Of a stretch of 5,388 nucleotides of DNA, positions 1-5,388 are shown in pieces. The notes under the pieces are model-generated. The model was not told the origin of the DNA and made no database searches. It saw nothing but the letters and a program-made list of their open reading frames with translations. Source of the stretch: Pseudomonadota bacterium. Lineage in GTDB: Bacteria; Desulfobacterota; Desulfobacteria; Desulfobacterales; Desulfobacteraceae. The translations under genes were made by a program, and so were the position numbers. The stretch covers positions 1-5,388 of the forward strand of contig JAHIVS010000152.1 of the NCBI GenBank assembly GCA_018816605.1. Direction: 5' to 3'. Every line of letters begins with the position of its first letter. Within the stretch, counting starts at the first letter, position 1.

Positions 1-1696
1 CATGCAGAAGTTTGCAAGGGCCGGGGTTGGCACCAACAACATCGACCATTGCGCCCGTCTCTGACATGCGTCCACCGTGGCAGGTCTTGCCGCAGCATTT
101 GGAAGTGGGGCCATGACAAACGGGGTGGCTGAACTTGAACACTCAGACGTAATTTTTATCATCGGTTCCAATACCGCCACCTCCCATCCCCTAGTGGCTA
201 CGCGGATTTTCAGGGCCATTGAAAACGGGGCAAAAGTCGTGGTGGCAGATCCGAGAAAAAACCAGATTGCCCAATTTGCCCATCTCTATGTTCGTCACAA
301 ACCCGGAACGGATGTGGCGCTTTTGAACGGGATGATGAAGGTGATCCTGGACCAGGGGCTTGCCGACCAAGCCTTTATAGATGCCAACACCGAAGGGTTT
401 GATGATTTTAAAGCGCTGATTGACCAGGTCAACCTGGAAGACTGTGCTGCTATTTCAGGGGTGCCGGTCTCCCAGATTGAAGAATTGGCTGGGATCTACG
501 GCAAGGCCGATCGGGGTTCCATTGTTTACTGCATGGGCATCACCCAGCACACCAACGGGGTGAACAATGTAAAAACCCTGGCCAACCTTGCCATGGTGAC
601 GGGAAATATCGGAAGGGAAAGCACGGGTGTCAATCCGTTGCGGGGCCAGAACAACGTCCAGGGTGCCTGTGACATGGGGGGCCTGCCCAACGTGTTTCCC
701 GGGTATCAGCCCGTCACCCTGGGTGCTGCCAGCAAGAAATTTGCCGATACCTGGGGCGTGGATACCCTGCCCACACAAATTGGCCTGACCATACCTGAAA
801 TTTTTAAGGGGATTGAAAATGACACGGTTCACGGGCTCTGGATCATGGGGGAAAATCCGGTGGTGTCCGACCCCGATGCCGACCATGTGAAAAAAGCATT
901 GGAAAAAATCGAGTTTCTGGTGGTCCAGGATATTTTCATGACCCCCACGGCCAGGCTTGCCCATGTGGTTTTGCCAGGCGCGTCCTTTGCGGAAAAAGAC
1001 GGCACCTTTGCCAATACGGAACGGCGGGTGACAAGGGTGAGAAAAGCCATCGATCCTGTGGGCAACTCCAAGCCCGACTGGGAAATCATCCAGGAAATTT
1101 CCAACCGGTTTGGGTTCCCCATGAATTATGCGAGCCCTGAACAAATCTTTGATGAGATTGCCCGACTGACCCCCTCCTACAGCGGGATTTCCTATGAGCG
1201 ACTGGAAGGGGACGGGATCCAATGGCCCTGCCCCACCCCCGAGCATCCCGGCACGCCTTATCTGCACAAGGACGGTAAATTCACCCGGGGCAAGGGGCTT
1301 TTCCATGCGGTGGAATACAAGCCGCCAGCAGAAGTGGTGGACGCAGCCTATCCTTTCTGGATGACCACGGGACGGGTGTATGCCCATTACCACACCGGCA
1401 CCATGACACGCAACTCTGCGGCCCTGGACAGAGAAGCGCCCGAAGGATTTCTTGAAATCAATCCTGTGGATGCGGCTGCTCTTGACATTCTGGATGGTCA
1501 AAAAATCCGGGTGGCCTCCCGCAGGGGAGAAATCACCACCCGGATCATGATCACCGACCGGGTGGAAAAAGGGGTGGTGTTCATGCCCTTCCACTTTGAA
1601 GAAGCCAATGTCAACAAACTGACCAACCCGGCCTATGACCCCATTGCCAAAATACCGGAACTCAAGGTCTGTGCCGTAAGTCTTGCCAAAGTATAG
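1..1696 (+). CDS. fdhF: Formate dehydrogenase, catalytic (alpha) subunit, selenocysteine-containing; 5' end outside the window
   Basis: This subunit oxidises formate to CO2 (or runs the reverse reaction) at a molybdenum or tungsten bis-MGD centre. The frame is open from codon 2-4 and reads through TGA 62-64 as selenocysteine, giving about 564 visible residues. The start of the fragment, MQKFARAGVGTNNIDHCARL-U-H, matches my memory of E. coli FdhF around Sec140 and its adjacent His. Downstream are the family block VNPLRGQNNVQGACDMG (about 629-679), MGENPVVSDPD (about 845-877), and the C-terminal molybdopterin dinucleotide-binding domain (about 1357-1690). The ending (FMPFHFEEANVNKLTNPAYD, then PIAKIPELKVCAV) looks more like Moorella FdhA and NAD-linked FDH alpha subunits than E. 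coli FdhF. The N-terminal iron-sulfur region lies outside the window, so soluble, NAD-linked or hydrogenase-linked types cannot be separated. ATG at 2-4 is an internal Met and GTG 77 an internal Val. The gene appears intact. The family call is very secure; the partner subunits are unknown. Confidence 0.96.
62..64 (+). other. In-frame TGA read as selenocysteine (active-site metal ligand)
   Basis: The TGA lies in the fdhF frame between CARL and HASTVAGL. E. coli FdhF has CARV-U-HGPSVAGL at the same place, so this is the selenocysteine that ligates Mo/W, followed by the conserved His. Protein similarity continues without a break on both sides, and a SECIS hairpin follows at the right distance. 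Decoding requires SelA, SelB, SelC (tRNA-Sec) and SelD elsewhere in the genome. A conventional gene caller would stop here and restart at GTG 77. Confidence 0.95.
71..103 (+). promoter_or_regulatory. Bacterial SECIS element (SelB-binding hairpin) inside fdhF
   Basis: The upper stem pairs 77-82 (GTGGCA) with 88-93 (TGCCGC), including one G-U pair, and closes a five-base loop GGTCT at 83-87. A lower stem pairs TCCA 71-74 with TGGA 100-103 across an internal loop. The loop begins 21 bases after the first base of the TGA. Both the loop sequence and this distance match the E. coli fdhF SECIS as I recall it (GCAGGTCTGC context). The loop GG-U motif is the known recognition feature for SelB. The pairing was done by eye. 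Confidence 0.9.
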
Positions 1697-1701
1697 TTTA
1701 T

Positions 1702-1750
1702 AAAAAAAGTGATCCCGTAAGTTTGCCCTTGGCCAGGGATCGCTTTTTTT
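1702..1750 (+). terminator. Rho-independent terminator after fdhF, possibly bidirectional
   Basis: Starting six bases after the fdhF stop codon, GTGATCCC (1709-1716) pairs with GGGATCGC (1736-1743), with one G-U pair and a 19-base loop, followed by seven T (1744-1750). Seven A (1702-1708) precede the stem, so the hairpin can extend to 15 bp and could also work on the minus strand. It separates fdhF from the downstream gene. Confidence 0.9.
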
Positions 1751-1780
1751 CCTCAACTTTTCCTTAGATTTTATTCAAGA

Positions 1781-1807
1781 TTTACTCACTCGGTCCGATG
1801 AGTTAAA
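1781..1807. promoter_or_regulatory. Interrupted palindrome, candidate operator/promoter for the repeat-protein gene
   Basis: ACTCA (1784-1788) and TGAGT (1799-1803) flank TCGG-T-CCGA (1790-1798). Nine base pairs per arm surround one central base, with C1789 unpaired. Skipping T1804, the arms extend by TTT (1781-1783) and AAA (1805-1807). The dyad lies 46 bases upstream of the ATG in a gap of 156 bases. A weak promoter reading places TTTACT or TTACTC (1781-1787) as -35 and AATAAT (1806-1811, five of six matches to TATAAT) as -10, with a rather long spacer of 18-19 bases. In that case the dyad would fill the spacer, a typical repressor position. No T-run follows, so it does not look like a terminator. 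The dyad is seen directly; its role is inferred. Confidence 0.4.
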
Positions 1808-1841
1808 TAATAGAGCAATCTATATCCTTAATTCATCAGAT

Positions 1842-1845
1842 GGAG
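1842..1845 (+). promoter_or_regulatory. Shine-Dalgarno sequence of the repeat-protein gene
   Basis: GGAG stands seven bases before ATG 1853. This favours that start over the nearby in-frame ATG at 1862 (Met4). Confidence 0.75.
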
Positions 1846-1852
1846 TTCTGCC

Positions 1853-4084
1853 ATGAGTAACATGATCCAGAGTAATCCAAGTTCTAAGCCTTATACCACC
1901 AGTCTACAATTTCGCAAACCATATGATGACGTGTCCTCCCCGGGAACGAACACCGGGAATGGGTCGGCTGTGAAGGTGGCTATCAGTAAGGAAGGGCTGA
2001 GCCAATCCCTTTTGATCTCGTCTTCCGAAAATTTTGATGTTTTCATGGAAAAAATACGGGCGAACAAAATCGATAAAGCGCCATCTAATATCATCGACGA
2101 GGAGGGGGCCCGGAATCTTTTTTCCTTGCTCACGTATCTGGGCTCGGAGGAAATAACTTATCTTGCCAACATGTTGGAGACGGATTCATCCATCAATAAA
2201 ACCGATCTATTATCGGCTCTGGCAACGGCCAAGGATAGTGCCGGGGATATGCTGGGTGTGATTTCTAAACTGGACCCGGATGAAAGGGATCATTTTCTGT
2301 CCCTGGCTGCACAAGTTGGCAGTGAGTCCTCATCTGATCTTGTTAAAATCGCAGAACGGGTGGGCAATACAGATCTGCATCTTGACTTTTTGACCCTGGC
2401 CAAGGACCTTAACGGTGAAGACCTATCAAATCTTATCAAGGCGGGTGCGGACAATCCGGATTCAATGGCCGACCTTGTTAAGATGACGGGAAAGCTAGGT
2501 AAAACCGACAGGAAATATTTTTTAAAAGCGGCTGCAGACAGCCCCAATCTTGGGCTTTTGATTTCCAATACCCAGAATCTGGATATGGACAAACGAACTG
2601 ATTTTTTATTTGCCGCCGCCAAGTCCGGCAAGGCCCTAAAAGAACTTGTGGGTTTGTCCACCCGAATGTCGGGTGACGTGTTCCAAAGGGATATTCGGTC
2701 CATGGCCTCGACGCTTTCCCAGGGTGAATTTGATGATTACCTTGCGGCATCGATACATAGTGGGGATGAAACCCAGGCGCTTCATGAACTTACCAGTGCT
2801 CTTCAGGAAAGTCAAAGAAGCTCTTTTTTAAAGGCTGCGGCCGGGGCAGGGCAAAACACCTTAGAATTGACTGACCAGGTTTCTGGGTTTGGTCAGAACC
2901 TCGCGGACCTTGATAACTTTTTGGCGGCCGCTTTGCATACCTCAGAGATGGGTCAGTTGCTTTCACTGACCGGGCAGGCGGGTGATGAACGGTCTGGTTT
3001 TTTAGAACTGGTGGGCAATTTAAACACAGCTGATTTGCAAAATTTTTTTGCCGGGGCAGGAGAAATGTCATCTTTCACCCTGATCAATTTCATCGATCAG
3101 GCAGGGGAATTGTCCGGGCTTGAGCGAAGTCACTTTTTGTTCGGGGCCTCAAAGGTCGGGGACCATCAGGATGACTATATGGATCTTGTGGGCAAACTTG
3201 ACGGGGAGGAGAGAACCGGGATGCTGTTGGTCATTGCCAATGGCAACAGCGAAGAGGCGCCTTCCATGATAACCCGCATGAAGAATATGGAAGCCGGTGA
3301 CCAACGGGCAGCGGTTATTGCCGACGAAAGGCTTTTGGTTATTCTGGCAGAAAAGAAACCCATGTCATCTGAATATGTTCATCTGACCAATTTTCTTGAT
3401 GCCGATGAGTACAATGATTTTTTGACGGCAATTGGGCTTCCTGGAAATGAGGATGAGGCGGAACGGCTATTGGAATCATCGGAAACCGTAAGTGACCGGT
3501 CCTCTTTTTTAGCTGCTGCGGCTGATTCAAAAACACAGCTCGCTCATCTTTTGGACATGGGCGAAAAATTATCCGGTGAAACCAGGGAAACCTTCATGGC
3601 GGTTGTGGGCAACCTCCGGGGAGAAAATATAGAAAGCTTCGTGAGAATCGCCTTTGACAGCAACGAAAATCTGGATGAATTTCTTAAACTGACGGATAAA
3701 TTGACGGGTCAGGAAAAAGATGATTTTTTAAAAGCTTCTGTTGATGCCCGTGAACAGGGGGTACTCAAAGAATTCATGGGGCTTACCAATCGATTGGCAG
3801 GCCCCCAGCGCAGCTTATTTTTGAATGTGGCAGAAACCGCCGGGAAGCAATTAGGAAACCTGATCCAGGGAATGAACAATAATAGCAGTTCCCAGGAAGA
3901 ACTTTTTATGGCCAATGCAAAAGCCAATGGGTACGATCTTAGCACGCTGATCAAGTATGACGAAAAAGACTCCACAAAAATTGATTCACTCTGGGGGGTC
4001 AAACCCGATTACATGTTCACTTTTCTTGAAAATGCTATTGCATCTAAACCTCTTCTGGGAAATTATCTAAAGTCCTATCTGTAA
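1853..4084 (+). CDS. Large helical repeat protein of unknown function (743 aa, ~102-residue super-repeats)
   Basis: I do not recognise a family. Residues 1-84 are polar and rich in Ser/Thr/Asn, with no signal peptide or membrane segment, and contain SAVKVAISKEGLSQS (38-52). From residue 85 onward the protein consists of short units resembling LSGxxRxxFLxAAAxxxxxLxxLLxLTxK, spaced mostly 27-31 residues apart with one 15-residue half-step per super-repeat. The predicted fold is a helical solenoid, HEAT-like in general style but without a HEAT signature I can confirm. There are no catalytic motifs and no cysteine, so metal sites or disulfides based on Cys are excluded. The C-terminus (about 704-743) leaves the pattern and ends in LLGNYLKSYL. 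The gene stands alone between two terminators, with a good ribosome site, and converges with the regulator gene downstream. A scaffold or protein-binding role is plausible. The leader could be a non-Sec export signal or a flexible tail, but this is speculation. It is clearly a real gene: long, repeat-structured and with coding-like base use. Confidence 0.9.
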   Translation: MSNMIQSNPSSKPYTTSLQFRKPYDDVSSPGTNTGNGSAVKVAISKEGLSQSLLISSSENFDVFMEKIRANKIDKAPSNIIDEEGARNLFSLLTYLGSEEITYLANMLETDSSINKTDLLSALATAKDSAGDMLGVISKLDPDERDHFLSLAAQVGSESSSDLVKIAERVGNTDLHLDFLTLAKDLNGEDLSNLIKAGADNPDSMADLVKMTGKLGKTDRKYFLKAAADSPNLGLLISNTQNLDMDKRTDFLFAAAKSGKALKELVGLSTRMSGDVFQRDIRSMASTLSQGEFDDYLAASIHSGDETQALHELTSALQESQRSSFLKAAAGAGQNTLELTDQVSGFGQNLADLDNFLAAALHTSEMGQLLSLTGQAGDERSGFLELVGNLNTADLQNFFAGAGEMSSFTLINFIDQAGELSGLERSHFLFGASKVGDHQDDYMDLVGKLDGEERTGMLLVIANGNSEEAPSMITRMKNMEAGDQRAAVIADERLLVILAEKKPMSSEYVHLTNFLDADEYNDFLTAIGLPGNEDEAERLLESSETVSDRSSFLAAAADSKTQLAHLLDMGEKLSGETRETFMAVVGNLRGENIESFVRIAFDSNENLDEFLKLTDKLTGQEKDDFLKASVDAREQGVLKEFMGLTNRLAGPQRSLFLNVAETAGKQLGNLIQGMNNNSSSQEELFMANAKANGYDLSTLIKYDEKDSTKIDSLWGVKPDYMFTFLENAIASKPLLGNYLKSYL
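2105..3925 (+). repeat. Six tandem ~102-residue protein repeats (306-bp period) plus a partial seventh
   Basis: Hand alignment gives blocks at residues 85-186, 187-288, 289-390, 391-492, 493-588 and 589-691, and a partial block from 692. Block starts align: NGEDLSNLIKA (187), SQGEFDDYLAA (289), NTADLQNFFAG (391), RGENIESFVRI (589) and NGYDLSTLIKY (692). The block at 85 is weaker (GARNLFSLLTY), and the block at 493 is six residues short near its start. Inside each block, hydrophobic anchor pairs fall near offsets 7, 36, 63-67 and 94-97, for example F223, F251 and I281, or F325, F356 and F383. At DNA level the copies have diverged, so this is an old duplication series rather than a recent tandem array. 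Confidence 0.8.
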
Positions 4085-4095
4085 GCATCTAAATT

Positions 4096-4139
4096 AACCC
4101 CGGGTTTTAAAAAGGCGCAAGAATCCTAACCCGGGTGTT
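4096..4139. terminator. Hairpin terminator between the convergent genes
   Basis: CCCGGGTT (4099-4106) pairs with AACCCGGG (4128-4135). The stem extends by AAC (4096-4098) with GTT (4137-4139) around a bulged T4136, and the loop is 21 bases. On the plus strand a T-rich stretch follows (TTCTCTTTATTTT). On the minus strand the tail is weaker (AATTTA). The hairpin fills the 64-base gap between two convergent stop codons, so it may serve both genes. The T-tracts are imperfect. Confidence 0.6.
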
Positions 4140-4148
4140 CTCTTTATT

Positions 4149-5388
4149 TTAACTTTTAAATTCAGAAATATTAATATCATATTTTTTGACTTTGTAATGG
4201 ATCGAGCGTCTGCTGATATTTAAAAGTTCGGCTGCATTCTTCTGGACCCCATTGGTCTTTTTGAGGGCGCGTATGATCGTCTCTTTTTCACTTTCCCCAA
4301 TTGAAAAACCCGGGATGTTTTCAGGTGGTTGGGGGGCCTGGTTCCTGGCCGCTTCCAATTGAAGGTCAAAGGGGGTAATGGTATTGTTTTTACACAGGAC
4401 AATGCCCGCTTCCAGGGCATTTTTCAACTCCCTGATATTGCCGGGCCAGGCGTAACTTTTTAATAAATCAAGGGTCTCATCGGTGAGTATTGCCCGGGGA
4501 AGATGGTGCTCATTGGTATACTTGGTTATAAAAAAGTTTGCCAGTGCCAGGATATCTTCCCTTCTTTCCCGAAGAGGGGGGATCGTAAGGGTGATACCCT
4601 TTAGTCTGTAGTAAAGATCCTGGCGGAAATTGCCCTTTTCAATGTCAGCGGTAAGGTCGGCATTGGTGGCGGACAGCACTCTACAATCCACATGGATTTC
4701 TTTAATGGCCCCCACCCTGCGTATTTGTTTATCCTCAAGAAATCTTAACAATCTGCTCTGCATATCCTGGGAAATATTGCCGATCTCATCTAAAAAAAGG
4801 GTCCCCTTATGTGCGGCTTCAATAAGACCTGTTTTATCCTGAATCGCATGGGTAAAAGAGCCTTTCATATGACCGAAAAGTTCACTCTCCAATATTCCGG
4901 CAGGCGTTGAGCCGCAATCAACCACAATATAGGGATGGTCTTTTTTTAAACTGTAATGGTGAATGTATTTTGCAATACATTCCTTTCCAACACCGCTTTC
5001 GCCCAGGATAAGGACATTCATCTGGCTTGCAGCCACTTTTTGGGTGACCCGATAAAGCTCCATCATCGCCGGGCTTTTTCCCCAATAAAAATCATCTTCA
5101 ATCAAGGAGGTATTGGACACATCAACAGTGGGTTGTTTTTCGGTCAGGATCTCATTGATTTTACTGACCAATACTCTGCCATCAAATGGTTTTGAGATAT
5201 AATCCACCGCCCCTTTTTTCAGCGCAGTCACCGCATCGGGTATGGTTCCATAGGCAGTTAAAAAAATTACCGGCAGATGGGGCAAAATCTTTTGTATCTC
5301 CGTAAAAAGATCCATGCCGCTCATGGCTGGCATCTTCATGTCTGAGATCATAAGGGCAACGGGCTTTTCTTTCAGGATCTGAATGGCA
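4149..5388 (-). CDS. Sigma-54-dependent response regulator, NtrC family; N-terminus outside the window
   Basis: This is a transcription activator that uses ATP hydrolysis to open sigma-54 promoters after phosphorylation by a partner histidine kinase, which is not in the window. The frame is open to the right edge (412 visible residues), so ATG 5351 is internal. It lies inside the receiver domain, just before the phospho-acceptor Asp of MISDMKMP (Asp codon 5340-5342); LTAYG and the Lys of SKPF follow. Numbered from that Met, the AAA+ domain has Walker A GESGVGKE (117-124), the sigma-54 loop as GSFTHA (164-169), Walker B GTLFLDEI (183-190), sensor I SATNADL, arginine-finger region FRQDLYYRL (242-250) and sensor II WPGNIREL (302-309). 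A Fis-type HTH (about 355-392, NAAELLNISRRSIHYKVKKY) ends the protein. About 45 residues of the receiver are missing at the edge. Domain content is certain; target genes and kinase are unknown, so no symbol is given. Confidence 0.96.
   Translation of the reverse strand, partial: AIQILKEKPVALMISDMKMPAMSGMDLFTEIQKILPHLPVIFLTAYGTIPDAVTALKKGAVDYISKPFDGRVLVSKINEILTEKQPTVDVSNTSLIEDDFYWGKSPAMMELYRVTQKVAASQMNVLILGESGVGKECIAKYIHHYSLKKDHPYIVVDCGSTPAGILESELFGHMKGSFTHAIQDKTGLIEAAHKGTLFLDEIGNISQDMQSRLLRFLEDKQIRRVGAIKEIHVDCRVLSATNADLTADIEKGNFRQDLYYRLKGITLTIPPLRERREDILALANFFITKYTNEHHLPRAILTDETLDLLKSYAWPGNIRELKNALEAGIVLCKNNTITPFDLQLEAARNQAPQPPENIPGFSIGESEKETIIRALKKTNGVQKNAAELLNISRRSIHYKVKKYDINISEFKS

Noticed and set aside
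62..64. TGA as a nonsense mutation making fdhF a pseudogene
   Set aside because: Its position equals the known Sec site, a SECIS hairpin follows, and the rest of the frame is intact and conserved.
77..79. GTG as the start of the formate dehydrogenase gene
   Set aside because: It encodes the Val of the conserved STVAGL segment right after selenocysteine, it lies in the SECIS stem, and the homologous frame continues upstream to the window edge.
455..1756. Long open frame on the minus strand opposite fdhF (433 codons)
   Set aside because: It is antisense to a certain gene, its translation is rich in His, Gly and Pro with no recognisable domain, and it overlaps the terminator. It is a by-product of the GC-biased codon use of fdhF.
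1744..1852. A sigma-54 promoter upstream of the repeat-protein gene
   Set aside because: No GG-N10-GC pair with the surrounding TGGCAC/TTGCA consensus was found by eye, so a link to the neighbouring regulator is not supported.
1891..4002. Several minus-strand and one plus-strand short open frames within the repeat-protein gene
   Set aside because: All are 61-137 codons, overlap a single well-structured repeat frame, and have translations of low plausibility.
4630..5195. Plus-strand open frames at 4630-4842 and 4956-5195
   Set aside because: Both lie opposite the conserved AAA+ and linker coding sequence of the regulator and show no ribosome site or domain of their own.
5349..5351. ATG 5351 as the start of the response regulator
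   Set aside because: This Met lies three residues before the phospho-acceptor Asp. The frame stays open to the edge, and the residues before it (IQILKEKPVAL) fit a receiver domain.

Overview
The window holds two partial genes at its edges, one complete gene between them, and short intergenic gaps with terminators and a possible operator. Gene content suggests an anaerobic, selenocysteine-using Gram-negative bacterium. The best guess is a sulfate reducer of the Desulfobacterota (Desulfobacteraceae-like), because a Moorella/NAD-linked type of selenocysteine formate dehydrogenase sits near an NtrC-type sigma-54 regulator. This placement is inference from gene style only.

Left part (1-1696, + strand): the 3' portion of a formate dehydrogenase catalytic subunit. 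The reading frame runs from the left edge through an in-frame TGA at 62-64, which lies exactly where E. coli FdhF has selenocysteine. A bacterial SECIS hairpin with a GGUCU loop follows immediately. The gene is therefore not broken, and the GTG at 77 is not a start codon. A strong intrinsic terminator (1702-1750) ends the unit.

Middle part (1853-4084, + strand): a complete 743-residue protein that I cannot assign to a known family. After an 84-residue polar leader it is built almost wholly of short helical units anchored by a Phe-Leu pair. These units are organised in a higher-order repeat of about 102 residues, with five full blocks of 102-103 residues, one of 96, and a final partial block. 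It has its own Shine-Dalgarno sequence, and an interrupted palindrome about 50 bases upstream overlaps a promoter-like region. This is the most novel item in the window.

Right part (4149-5388, - strand): a sigma-54-dependent response regulator (receiver, AAA+ and Fis-type HTH domains) that runs off the right edge. It converges on the repeat-protein gene, with a hairpin terminator in the 64-base gap. Its sigma-54 contact loop reads GSFTHA instead of GAFTGA. Nothing in the window shows what it regulates. The three genes appear to be three separate transcription units, and a functional link between them is not demonstrated.
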